NCBI RefSeq assembly: GCF_011397635.1
Contig: NC_064772.1
Span: 8,447,035 to 8,511,034 of the forward strand
Direction: 5' to 3'
Source of the DNA: Epinephelus fuscoguttatus
Taxonomy: Eukaryota > Chordata > Actinopteri > Perciformes > Serranidae
Length of the DNA stretch: 64,000 bases
This document shows, one piece after another, positions 24,559 through 36,300 of the stretch. The notes below the pieces were generated by a model. It was not told the DNA's origin and ran no database searches. It was given only the letters and a program-made list of their open reading frames with translations. The position numbers and the translations under genes were made by a program. How positions within the stretch are numbered: position 1 is the first letter of the stretch; every line of letters begins with the position of its first letter.

Positions 24559-25400
24559 GTGCTTCAGGAAGAGGATTTGGCTGCTGAAGGGGTGTTGCAA
24601 CCTCGACCCAAAAATTCAGAAACTCTTGCAAAATTAAATACACTATTTGGACATTTAGATGAAAATAAATGTAAACAGCTGGTTGAGCTTATTCAAAGTT
24701 ACCCAGGTCTGTTTTCTGATACTCCTACTCACACTCATTTAATTGAACATGATGTTGATATGGGAGATGCTAAGCCCATCACCCACCGGTTCTATCGGGT
24801 TTCCCCGGAAAAGCGGAAAACACTGGACTCAGAAGTGTCATACATGTTGGACAATGGTATTGCTGAACCCTTTTCATCTAGCTGGGCCTCTCCTTGTCTC
24901 TTGGTTAGCAAGCCTGATTCCACCCATAGACGCTGCACTGATTTTTGAAAGGTTAATGCAGTAACAAAGCCCGATTCCTTCCCTCTCCCCAGGATGGAAG
25001 ATTGTGTTGATCAGGTGGGGGCGGCCAAATATGTTAGTAAGTTCAATCTTCTTAAGGGTTATTGGCAGGTTCCCCTCTCTAAAAGAGCCAGAGAAATTTG
25101 TGCTTTCGTAACACCATCCGGTCTCGATGATGTGGTAATTTAGTGATTCATAGGAAGAACACCTTAAAAGGGTAAAGGCTCTATTTGACAGGTTGATTTG
25201 GGCCCAACTGACTATCAATTTGGCCAAATGTGAATTTGTGAAAGCTACAGTAACCCTATTTGGGTAAGGTTGTGGGGCAAGGGGAGGTTCGTCCCATTCA
25301 TGCAGAAGTTTTGGCAATACAAGCATTTCCTGTTCCGTCCACTAAGCGGGAGTTGTTGCGTTTCTTGGGGATGGCCGGTTATTATCGGGGGTTTTGCCTC
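24559..25400 (+). pseudogene. Reverse transcriptase of the Gmr1-like element, broken
   Basis: A clear RT N-terminal part: HRFYRVSPEKRKTLDSEV, NGIAEPFSSSWASPCLLV, then an in-frame stop where F-R-K-V-N is expected (24945-24950), followed by SFPLPRMEDCVDQVG and LLKGYWQVPL. The motif A Asp position reads Asn, and the sequence around the second motif is deleted or shifted near 25130. Further fragments (INLAKCEFVKA, LRFLGMAGYYR) lie to 25400. Not functional. Confidence 0.8.
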
Positions 25401-25545
25401 TGTAGTGCCCCCACTGACTGAGTTGTTGAAGGCTGACATTAAATATGTGTGGTCTGCATATTTTGTCATACCTTTGAGCCAGGTCGTGACAATATGTATA
25501 TACTCCTTGACGGGGCTCTGCTTTATTGGATTCAGGAACTAATTG

Positions 25546-26358
25546 AAAACCTTCATTTTACTGTTACCACCCACCAGTTTTATTTAATTCAATTTATTTT
25601 TTTCTCAAACTATGTATCATCAGTATTGTATTATTACTATGTTTTATATCTTTATATCAATATTGTATCTATATTGTATTATCTTTATTTGCAGTACTAA
25701 TATTATTATTTTTTAAATTTATTTTAATTTTATTCTAATTTTTCATGGGTGCCACAGTGGACAAGTTATATCACATTTAAGTGCTTTTGCAAGAAAATAT
25801 TATCATAATTATTTGAATTATTATTCCATTATTTATTTTTTCTCGAGAATTTTTTCTCTTTTTTTCTCTTCCTTGTTATGTTTTAACAGTTGTATCATGT
25901 CAAATTCAGTGTGCCACCTTTTTTTTTTCTTTTTTTTTGGACTAACATAGAAAAATGAAAACCTTCGTTTTCCCCCAAAACATTAACAAAGTCCAAAAGA
26001 TGCATACTGTGTCACCTAAAACATTAATAGTTGAAAAAGGTCAGCATGTCCAATTATGAAATTTTAGTGACAATAACAGTATTTTCTAGATCATATAACA
26101 AAAGCAAATTTTTAGGTTTCAGTAAGGTAATTTAACAGCATGGAGAAATGCACAATAAGAGAAATGTGTTAATTCTTTTAAAGTCATGCTGCTCTTTTAA
26201 AAAATGGTGTCACAAAATATCGGTAATACATGAATTGTCTGTTTTCAACCTTTTGACAATTGCTGTACTCATTCATTTTTGCAAAGCGGCAAATCCAGTT
26301 GGAGCAGCCTCCTACAGGTCAGGTGTACACAGGGGCGCCTCTGACAGTGGGTTCAGGG
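25546..26358. other. AT-rich spacer, nothing recognised
   Basis: Follows the end of the retrotransposon remnants. It is T-rich with poly-T runs (25920-25940) and many TATT words. No reading frame with homology, RNA gene or repeat end was recognised. Confidence 0.6.
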
Positions 26359-27508
26359 CAGGAGTGTCCACATTTTTTGAATGGGTACCAGATTAGATGA
26401 TGTGAAAATACCTGAAGGCTGGCTGCTTCTTGCATCATGTGGCTTATTTAAACACAATCCCACTCAAATGAGACAAACGCAACTGTTTCATCTTTCAGTG
26501 AAAGAGTTCAACTTTCCACAGCTCCTGAAAGCGGAGGCCTTTGTTGTCAACTCCATACTTCTTTGCTTTGGCCATGTCTGCTACCTAGCAGGAAATGTCT
26601 GCTATTAGGTTTGTTTGCTTGTTTACCATCTATTAACAAACACATCAGTTCCGCCTGTGTACTCGGTGCATTTCTTATTTCTTCAAACTGTATGATTGTC
26701 CCGCCAATCATGAGGTGAACAGAAAAAATGCAATGTAATCTTGATTGGGTTACCAATAGTGGGCCATATATTCTATAAACTTCAATTAAAAACCTAGTCC
26801 CAGTTAAACCCCCAGTCCCTTTTACTAGCCAGGTGTGGCATATTTTGCCAAATAAACACCTGTCGCAATTAGAGGCCTAGTCTGGTTGCCAAGCGGTTCA
26901 TTTTTAAAAAAAAATATAAGTCCTTTTAAATGTATAAAAGTGTGCTCTTGATGACCTCAAATTATGTGTCCATTTCTTGATTACGCTGTAAGTCATTCAT
27001 AATACTGTAGTCTATAAGGGTCCTCAGAGCAAAAGAATCAAAGGGTTTTTTCATAAAAATGAATCCAAGTTGTGAGTATTATTTTAACAGGATAAAGTGG
27101 AGTTGTGTCAGCGTGCTGCTGGGTGCTGTAATCCTCGAGTGCCATAAATCTCTCTCTGTCTCTGATGTGCTGTCATCCAGAGCTAGGTCAAATGAATGAT
27201 TCATAATTGATATATTAACTGAAGCCTAATTTTCTTGAAGTAATATTCATACATGTTTAAGTGAACAATTTAATTGTATTTTCCCATTTTTGCCGAGCAA
27301 CAGTTTTGTGTGAGTTGAATTAAAGGACTGTCCCATATAGATGCCTGTCTCAAATATAGGCCTGTAGATATTAGTGATTTAAGCAAATAATAGCCCGGGC
27401 TACTAATTGAAGTTCTACTGTAATGTATTTTATAAGCCAAGTCACAGGTTATTTGAAATCTGTCTGTGGGCTACACTTGGCCTCTGGGTCGGATATTGGA
27501 CACGCTTG
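26359..27508. mobile_element. hAT-like non-autonomous transposon hosting another element
   Basis: The left end CAGGAGTGTCCACA and right end TGGACACGCTTG are imperfect inverted repeats of the CAGGGGTGTCCAAA type seen in hAT elements of fish. Flanks GTTCAGGG and TTCTAGGG are similar enough to be a worn 8-bp duplication. Just inside the right end is 'gggctacacttggcctctgg', also usual for the type. No transposase remains. A second element (26777-27414) sits inside. Confidence 0.5.
26777..27414 (+). mobile_element. DNA element 'AACTTCAATTAAAA', copy 1 (nested)
   Basis: About 638 bp with inverted ends AACTTCAATTAAAAACC (left) and the reverse complement of AGTAGCCCGGGCTA-type sequence before AATTGAAGTT (right). 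Shared internal blocks (CCTAGTCTGGTTGCCAAGC, AAGGGTCCTCAGA, TCAAATGAATGATTCATAAT) recur in inverted order at 57100-57706, which defines the limits. No coding capacity. Confidence 0.6.
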
Positions 27509-28852
27509 TTCTAGGGGATCCACCCTGCGTATCACTTCCCTAATGAGATTCATGTTTTCAATCATCAAGTATCAATCAATCAATCAATTTTATTTATAAA
27601 GCCCAATATCACAAATCACAATTTGCCTCACAGGGCTTTACAGCATACGACATCCCTCTGTCCTTATGACCCTCGCAGCGGATAAGGAAAAACTCCCCAA
27701 AAAAACCCCCTTTAGCGGGGAAAAAAAAAAAACGGTAGAAACCTCAGGAAGAGCAACTGAGGAGGGATCCCTCTTCCGAGAGAGAGAGAGAGAGACACCG
27801 GTGTATTATAGGGGGTCCTCCGGCAGACTAGGCCTGAGCCAGCCCTAACTATAAGCTTTATCAAAGAAGAAAGTCTTAAGTCTAGTCTTAAATGTGGAGA
27901 CAGTGTCTGCCTCCCAGACTGTAACAGGAAGATGATTCCACAGGAGAGGAGCCTGATAGCTAAAGGCTCTGGCTCCTGATCTACTTTTGGAGACTTTAGG
28001 GACCACGAGTAACCCTGCGTTCTCAGAGTGCAGTGTTCTGGTGGGATAATAAGGCACTGTGAGCTCTCTAAGATATGATGGAGCTTGACCATTTAGAGCT
28101 TTATAAGTTAACAGTAGGATTTTAAATTCAATTCTGGATTTTACAGGGAGCCAGTGCAGCGAAGCTAAAACAGGAGAAGTATGATCTCGTTTCTTAGTTC
28201 CTGTTAGTACACGTGCTGCTGCATTCTGAATTAGCTGGGAGTTTTTAAGGACTTACTAGAGCTACCTGATAATAGAGAGTTACAGTAATCCAGCCTTGAG
28301 GTAACAAAAGCCTGGACCAATTTTTCTGCATCTTTTCGGGTCAGGATAGGCCTAATTTTCGCAATATTATGCAGATGAAAAAATGCAGTCCGTGAGGTTT
28401 GTTTTAAATGAGAATTAAAAGACAAATCTTGATCAAATGTTACTCCGAGGTTTCTTACAGTAGGGCTAGAGGCCAGAGCAATGCCATCTAGAGAAACTAT
28501 GTCATCAGATAAAGAGTCTCTGAGTTGTTTGGGGCCAAGAACAATAACTTCAGTTTTGTCTGAATTTAACATCAGGAAATTGGTGCTCATCCAAGTTTTT
28601 ATGTCTTTAAGGCAGTTATGGAGTTTAGTTAATTGATTACTTTCTTCTGGCTTCATCGATAAATACAACTGAGTATCATCCGCATAACAATGGAAATTTA
28701 TAGAGCAATTTCTAATGATGTTACCTAAAGGAAGCATATATAGAGTAAATAGGATTGGTACGAGCACAGAACCTTGTGGAACTCCAAAACAAACTTTGGT
28801 ACGTAAGGACGATTCATTATGAACGTGAACAAACTGAAAACGATCAGATAAA

Positions 28853-31800
28853 GCTAGGATGCACAGGGCCTCTGCTGTCCCAGGACTTACAGCCATGATA
28901 AAGGTAATATCAAGCTGGGGCCCTGTGAGACAATATTCTCCCCTAGTGCTATATCTACAGCCACACCACATCGACCAGATTACAGAAGGACAGTTAGACT
29001 GTCCAGTCAGAGAAATTTAATCCATATCCTGTGTAAAAAGATAATGTCCAGTCCTACTGAAACTAATCTGAAACTTGCTGTGCTTAATGTCAGATCCTTG
29101 TCTAACAAATCATTTTTAATTAATAATTTGATCTCTTCGTATAATCTTGATTTTATGTTTTTAACTGAAACATGGCTTGACAAAAACACAGGTAATGCTG
29201 TTCTGAAGGAATCAGCTCCACCCAACTACAAATTTGAATCTGAAACACGAGAAAACAAAAAGGGTGGAGGTGTCTGTGCAATATTTAGAGATCATATGGT
29301 TATGCACAGGTTGTCATTTGGGGTGTTTTCATCATTTGAGTATGTATCCTTTAAAATGTAGCTAAAACAATCTCCGTCCATACTCTATATAGTCATATAC
29401 AAGCCTCCCCAGCACCGTCAAAGTTTTATTGATGATTTTACCAGGATGCTTTCAATTGTATGCACAGACTTTGATGGTTTGGTCATTACAGGTGATTTTA
29501 ATGTACATGTGGATAATGTCTGTGACAGAAATGCTAAAGAGCTCAGTGCTGTCCTTGAAACCTTTGGCCTGACTCAGCATGTGTGTGAGCCCACCCACAG
29601 CAGAGCGCAGCACACCCTGGACCTGCTCATTACAAAGGGGGTTAATATTTCAAACGTCAATGTGGTTGATGTTGCTCTGTCTGATCATTTCTGTGTCTTC
29701 TTTGACCTGTCTGTTTCTCCCAAACCACCGGCTGGTCCTGCAGTTGTTCGGAGGAGACACATAAATAACAGCGCAGGTGCTCTGTTCATGGAAATGATAA
29801 ACTTTGAAAATGCCTCATGTTCTAATGTTGATGATTTGTTGAACTCTGTTACTTCGAGTGAAGGTTAAAATGGTTAAAAAAATAAGCAGAAGGCGCCATG
29901 GAGGAATGACGACTCGGTCAGGGCACAGAAAAGGGAGTGCTGGAGGGCCGAGCGGAAATGGCGCAAGTCAAAGCTTCATGTTCATTATGAAATTTATAAA
30001 GAAAAGTTGTACGTGTTCAACCAGATCTTACGTAGAACAAGGGAAAGGTACTTTTCTGAAATTATTGGAAACTGCAGTAACAACTTGCATGTCTTATTTG
30101 CAACAGTGAACAGATTAAAAATACCCTCCAGCTCAACTGCCGTTGGAACTGATCTCCACATCTAAGTGTAATGATTTTGCAGTATTCTTTTGCGACAAGG
30201 TTCAGACCATTAAAAATGCCATCAATTCCACAACACCAATAACAACCCTGCAGCCACCTACACACTTAGAGCTGACTCATTTTGCACCTGTAACTGACAA
30301 AACTGTCCAAGAGATCATCACCAGTCTGAGTTCGTCTGCATGCTGCCTCGATGTGTTACCCACTAGATTTCTAAAGTCTGTGTTGAGCAGTTTGTTACCA
30401 CCACTCGCTCACATAGTTAACATGTCACTACAATCTGGAACATTCCCAAAGGCCTTGAAAACTGCGGTCATAAAGCCTCTCCTAAAGAAGAGCAGTCTTG
30501 ATGCCACAGTACTGAACAAGTACGGCCCATTTCAAATCTGCCGTTTTTAGGCAAAGTCCTTGAGAAAGTTGTTTACCAACAGCTTACTGACTTTCTCCTA
30601 AAGAACAACTCCTTTGATGTTTTCCAGTCAGGTTTTAGACCCCATCACAGCACTGAGACCGCTCTTATTAAGGTGACAAATGACATCCGCCTGAACACTG
30701 ACGCAGGCAAAGTCTCAGTTTTAGTCCTGCTAGATCTGAGTGCTGCTTTTGACACTGTCGATCATGAGATCCTTTCACAGAGACTAGAGGACTGGGTGGG
30801 CATCTCTGGCACTGCCCTAAATTGGTTGAAGTCCTATTTAGAAGACAGGAAGTACTTTGTTGAAATTGGTAACTGTGTCTCAGACCACATGGCCTTGACC
30901 TGTGGGGTGCCCCAAGGGTCAATCCTGGGACCCCTTCTGTTCAATCTCTACATGCTGCCTTTAGGCCAGTTAATACAAAGTAATAATGTGTCCTACCACA
31001 ATTATGCAGACGACACTCAGATCTATGTCTCACTGACAGCAGGTGAATATGGACCGGTGGATTCACTCTGTCACTGCATCCAACAGGTCAGTGTGTGGAT
31101 GCAAAACAACTTTCTCCAGCTAAATTCAAACAAGACTGAAGTCATCGTATTTGGTCCACAGAAACAAAGAGAAAGTGTCAGCAGTCACCTCCAGTCTCTC
31201 TCTCTAAAACCTACAAATCAAGTTAGAAATCTCGGGGTAATAATGGACTCAGACTTGAACTTTAACAGCCACATCAAATCAATAACATCAGCAGCTTTTT
31301 ACCATCTAAAAAACATTGCCAAAATCAAAGGTATAGTGTCTAAACCTGACTTGGAGAGACTTATCCATGCATTTGTCTCTAGTAGGTTAGACTACTGTAA
31401 CGGCCTGCTCACTGGCCTCTCCAAACGGGCCGTAAGACAGCTGCAGTACATCCAGAATGTTGCTGCTCGGGTCCTGACCAGAACCAGGAAGTACGAGCAC
31501 ATTAGTCCTGTGCTCAGGTCTCTACACTGGCTTCCTGTGGCTCAGAGAATAGACTTTAAAGCAGCTCTGCTTGTGTACAAGTCTATCCACAGCCTAGCAC
31601 CAAAGTACATCTCTGACATGTTAGTGCCATATGAACCATCTCGGACTCTGAGGACCTCAGGGACCAGCCTCCTGCTGGTGCCCAGAGTCAGGACTAAACA
31701 TGGGGAATCAGGATTCCAGTTTTATGCAGCTAAAATCTGGAACAGTCTTTCTGAAGATGTGAGACAGGCCTCTACTCTGACAATGTTCAAATCTAGGCTC

Positions 31801-32000
31801 AAAACAGCTCTATTTCACTGTGCATATGACTAAAAGGATCTTATCTGCATTCTTCTCTTTTAAAGTTCATTTTATAATGATTATTTATGTTTTTATTTTG
31901 TATTGTGATTTTAATGCATTTTCTTGTTCTGTAAAACACTTTGAATTGCTTTGTGTACGAATTGTGCTCTACAAATAAACTTGCCTTGCCTTGCCTTGCC
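28853..32000 (+). mobile_element. L2-like LINE inserted with 5-bp target duplication ATAAA
   Basis: A 3148-bp insertion flanked by ATAAA (28848-28852 and 32001-32005). From 29044 it encodes an APE-type endonuclease (LKLAVLNVRSLSNKS, DFMFLTETWLD, VITGDFNVHVD, ALSDHFCVFFDL). From about 30140 it encodes a reverse transcriptase ([67 protein letters not shown]). It ends in a (TTGCC)4 tail (31981-32000), preceded by AAATAAA. Frame breaks occur near 29360, 29860 and 30540; the longest intact part is 30673-31833 (386 codons). ORF1 is absent, so the 5' end is likely truncated. Confidence 0.9.
30673..31833 (+). pseudogene. LINE reverse transcriptase, intact C-terminal two-thirds
   Basis: 386 uninterrupted codons from RT domain 2 to the C-terminus. 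The catalytic YADD box (YHNYADDTQIY), the GVPQGS box and the C-terminal RLDYCNGLL and SLHWLPVAQRIDFKAALLVY sections typical of L2/CR1-type LINEs are present. The catalytic residues look intact, but the upstream endonuclease is broken, so autonomous activity is unlikely. Confidence 0.85.
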
Positions 32001-32660
32001 ATAAATAAGATTTAAACCAGCTCAGTACAGAACCTTTTAGGCCAATTAAGTGTTCCAGTCTCTGCAGCAGAATTTGATGGTCAATAGTGTCAAACGCCGC
32101 ACTAAGATCTAATAAAACAAGTACAGAGACAAGTCCTTTGTCTGAAGCAATCAGAAGGTCATTTGTAATTTTAACTAGTGCTGTCTCAGTGCTATGATGC
32201 ACTCTAAATCCTGACTGAAATTCCTCAAATAAATTATTATCATGGAGAAAATCAAACAGCTGGTCTGTGACTACTTTCTCAAGGATCTTTGACATAAAGG
32301 GAAGATTAGATATTGGTCTATAGTTGGCTAACACCTCTGGATCCAGGGTGGGCTTTTTCAGAATAGGTTTAATTACAGCTATCTTAAAAGACTGTGGTAC
32401 ATAGCCTGTTATAAGGATATATTGATCATATCTAATATATGAGTGTTAACTAAAGGAAAGACCTCCTTAAGTAGCCTAGTTGGGATGGGGTCTAAGAGAC
32501 ATGTTAATGATTTAGATGAAGAAATCACTGCGGTCAATTCTTGAAGAGAAATTGGGGAGAAGCAATCTAAATATATATTAGGTTTTACTGCTGTGTTTGA
32601 GGTTAGATAGGTACTATCTGAGGGCAGGAGGTCATGAATTTTGCATTTTACTTTTTTAGA

Positions 32661-33180
32661 AGTATGATATTACAGATGTGAAAGTTCCAAAACCCATATG
32701 TGCCTGTATGGGACCACGTCACATGTCAAATGCTTTTAACACATAATAAACTATGTGCCTAAATTTATGTATAATTAGTTTAATGTATGAAATTGAATAT
32801 GAAATGGATATTTTCATATATGTGACGTCCTACTGAAATATATATGAAACCGTTTAATATCAATGAAATTGAAATTTGAAATTAAATTGTTTAATAACGT
32901 AAAATTGTATTAAAAGATTTAAAAGAAAATTTTCTTTTAGAAAAATGAAAAATAATCTTGTGTTACATGTTATTGTCTTCAGACACCACTATATATAACA
33001 TGAATGATTTTAGACACATTTATTGTTTGCAATAATGATAATAATGATAGCAATAATAATAATAATAATAATATTACTTATTATTATCATTTTACTGAAG
33101 AAGCTGTAACACAAACTGAAGTCATAAAGCTGTAAACTTTGTAAACTCTGCACACGTCCTACTTTCAGAGGAGGAAGGAG
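32661..33180. other. AT-rich spacer upstream of psme2
   Basis: Very AT-rich sequence with an (AAT)n-like run (33035-33075) on the psme2 side. No gene, RNA or known repeat end was recognised. Confidence 0.6.
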
Positions 33181-33213
33181 ACAGTGGGAGGCGCAAACTG
33201 CATCATCCGACAT

Positions 33214-33225
33214 GAAATCGAAAGC
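33214..33225 (+). promoter_or_regulatory. IRF-type site upstream of psme2
   Basis: GAAATCGAAAGC fits GAAANNGAAA and lies about 140 bp before the psme2 ATG, close to where transcription should start. PA28 subunits are interferon-gamma induced in vertebrates, which makes a role plausible; it rests on the motif only. Confidence 0.5.
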
Positions 33226-33362
33226 AAACTTGCTAAGGAAATAAAACATCCTCGCGACTTGCGAGCCATATTGTCCTCAGCTGAACCTGTACACCTCTGA
33301 CTTCATCTGAAAACTTGAACGGACTGATTTATTTGTCCTTAGCTTAAAAAGTCTGCTCAGCC

Positions 33363-36300
33363 ATGTCAGCGACATCAACCCTGAAAATAAGCGCGGCGAA
33401 TGTGGGGAAGGTAAGTTACACTCGTGTCCATGCAGAGGTACAGTAAGCTACAAGTGATAGCTACATGCTAAAATACTTTGATAACAGGTAATTTAATTCA
33501 GATAGTTTCTGACTTGTTCTGCATAAACGTGTTTTTAAAGCAGTGTCAGTTGTAGTCGGTGAAGCAGCGGAAAGTCCCCTTCACAGAGGAAAACGAAAGT
33601 AAACGAAGTAAAGACTTCTGTAACATGAGTCAGCAGCTTAAATTATATGTTTTCTGCTTTTCACAGGTGGAAAACTTCCGCAATTCCCTGCATCGTGAGG
33701 TATGTTGAGACACACATTTATCCAGATGTTTTGTTGTGAAGTCTAATGACACATTCATTCAAAAATAAGCACGTTTTGTTTTACAGGCAGAGAATCTGTT
33801 CTCCAACTTCATCCCCATGAAGATTGTACAGCTGGATGCTCTGCTCAAGGTCAGCAAGTTCAGTATAATAAGACACTAAGCTCAGTAACCCCTCACCTGT
33901 CATTTGTGTCTGCATTCTCTTTATGCTGTGTGTGTGTGTTTTCAGGATGAAGTCCTCAGTATCACAGACATGTCCTTACTCAAGGCACCTCTGGACATCC
34001 CCATTCCAGACCCTCCTACCCCAGAGGACGAGGTGAGACCAGCCACATCCAACAATCTGACATAATAAACTAAAACATAATCTTTAATATTTTCCATGTT
34101 AGTTTTGCTGCAGTTGACTTGTTTTGGTTCTCTTACATCTTTTCCAAAGTGTGTTTATGACATTCTCCAAAGTGGGCATGAAGCATGCCTTTTGCATTCA
34201 GCTCTTCATAAATACATGCAGGTGAAGGGAGTACAGTTTAAATAAGAGTGCTGGTTGATCTTGAGCAAAACCTGTCCTGCAGCTGCAGCTCCTGTTGATG
34301 CATAAATTGTGGGTGTGCCTCTGCTTCTACATTAAAGGGATAGTTCAGATTTTTTGAAGTGAGGTTGTATGAGGTACTTACCCATAGTCAGTGGTGTATT
34401 ACATGCAGTAGATGTCAATCGGCTTGCCCCCAGTTTGGAGAAGCAGGCTGGTGTCTGATATGGAAGCTAAGCAATCTACTGCTGTGAGGTGTTTTAATCA
34501 CCAGTCTTGGAGGATGTTCATTCAGTTGTTTAATTTTGTAGAAAAAAAGCAGATCACAGACATGACACAAAACTAAAGTCATTTCAAATGGCAACTTTCT
34601 GGCTTTAAGAAACACTAAAAGAAATCAAGAAAAAAAATTGTGGTAGTCAGTAACAGTTACTTTCTTAGACCAAGCAGAGGGAAAAAATTATGGAATCACT
34701 CAATTCTGAGGAAAAAATTATGGAATCATGAAAAACAAACAAAAGAACACTTCAACACACCACTAGTACTTTGTTGCACCACCTCTGGCTTTTATAACAG
34801 CTTGCAGTCTCTGAGGCATGGACTTAATGAGTGACAAACAGTACTCTTCATCAATCTGGCTCCAACTTTCTCTGATTGCTGTTGCCAGATCAGCTTTGCA
34901 GGTTGGAGCCTTGTCATGGACCATTTTCTTCAACTTCCACCACAGATTTTCAATTGGATTGAGATCCGGACTATTTGCAGGCCATGACATTGACCTTATG
35001 TGTCTTTCTTCAAGGAATGTTTTCACAGTTTTTGCTCTATGGCAAGATGCATTATCATCTTGAAAAATGATTTCATCATCCCCAAACATCCTTTCAATTG
35101 ATGGGATAAGAAAAGTATCCAAAATGTCAATGTAAACTTGTGCATTTATTGAAGATGTAATGACAGCCATCTCCCCAGTGCCTTTACCTGACATGCAGCC
35201 CCATATCATCAATGACTGTGGAAATTTGCATGTTTTCTTCAGGCAGTCGTCTTCATGAATCTCATGAGAACGGCACCAAACAAAAGTTCCAGCATCATCA
35301 CCTTGCCCAGTGCAGATTCGTGATTCATCACTGAATATGACTTTCATCCAGTCATCCGCAGTCCACGATTGCTTTTCCTTAGCCCACTGTAACCTTGTTT
35401 TTTTCTGTTTAGGTGTTAATGATGGCTTTCGTTTAGCTTTTCTGTATGTAAATCACATTTCCTTTAGGCGATCTCTTACAGTTTGGTCACAGACGTTGAC
35501 TCCAGTTTCCTCCCATTTGTTCCTCATTTGTTTTGCATTTTCTGTTTTCAAGACACATTGCTTTTAAGTTTTCTGTCTTGACGCTTTGATGTCTTCCTTG
35601 GTCTACCAGTATGCTTGCCTTTAACAACCTTCCCATGTTGTTTGTACTTGGTCCAGATTTTAGACACAGCTGACTGTGAACAACCAACATCTTTTGCAAC
35701 ATTGCGTGATGATTTACCCTCTTTAAGGAGTTTGATAATTCTCTCCTTTGTTTCAATTGACATCTCTGGTGTTGGAGCCATGATTCATGTCAGTCCACTT
35801 GGTGCAACAGCTCTCCAAGGTGTGATCACTCCTTTTTAACTGCAGACTAACGCGCAGATCTAATCTGATGCAGGTGTTAGTTTTGGGAAAGAAAATTTAC
35901 AGGGTGATTCCATAATTTTTTCCTCAGAATTGAGTGATTCCATAATTTTTTCCTCAGAATTGAGTGATTCCATAATTTTTTCCCTCTGCTTGGTCTAAGA
36001 AAGTAACTGTTACTGACTACCACAATTTTTTTTCTTGATTTCTTTTAGTGTTTCTTAAAGCCAGAAAGTTGCCATTTGAAATGACTTTAGTTTTGTGTCA
36101 TGTCTGTGATCTGCTTTTTTTCTACAAAATTAAACAACTGAATGAACATCCTCCAAGACTGGTGATTCCATAATTTTTGCCAGGGGTTGTACATTCGGAG
36201 TCAGTTCAGATGTGGAAGCTGTTAAGGGCTGCCGCTCCCCATCTATTCTCTCGTCAAAGCTGCCAGACTTTATTGACAATATTATACCCCTTTTTCCACC

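Larger units (their letters stand above)
21068..25545 (+). mobile_element. Gmr1-like Ty3/gypsy LTR retrotransposon, decayed
   Basis: One plus-strand element carries, in order, gag (21888-about 22700), protease (about 22720-23050), integrase (23681-24400) and reverse transcriptase (24559-25400). Integrase before RT is the order known for the Gmr1-like branch of Ty3/gypsy elements, unlike the standard RT-IN order. There are frame breaks between modules, an internal A-rich stretch where the integrase zinc finger should be, stop codons in RT, and no recognisable RNase H. I found no second LTR copy at the 3' side, so the element is truncated on the right. It lies between rnf31 and psme2, starting about 55 bp from the rnf31 promoter. 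Confidence 0.85.
27571..32660 (-). mobile_element. L2-like LINE, minus strand, interrupted by another LINE
   Basis: The 3' end is at left, with an (ATCA)n tail (27571-27587). The RT reading right to left includes [20 protein letters not shown] and [19 protein letters not shown] in the right part (32001-32660). FGVPQGSVL, CYADDTQLYLSMKP, MLNSDKTEVIVLG and SRLDYCNSLLSG lie in the left part (28231-28852), then a C-terminal PLLWNHLP stretch near 27900. The two parts join in frame across the inserted LINE (28853-32000). Several other frame breaks show it is inactive. Upstream RT or linker remnants fade out by about 32660. Confidence 0.85.

Noticed and set aside
33010..33249. Minus-strand frame opposite the psme2 promoter
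   Set aside because: An Ile-rich low-complexity translation of an (AAT)n run; no conservation signs.
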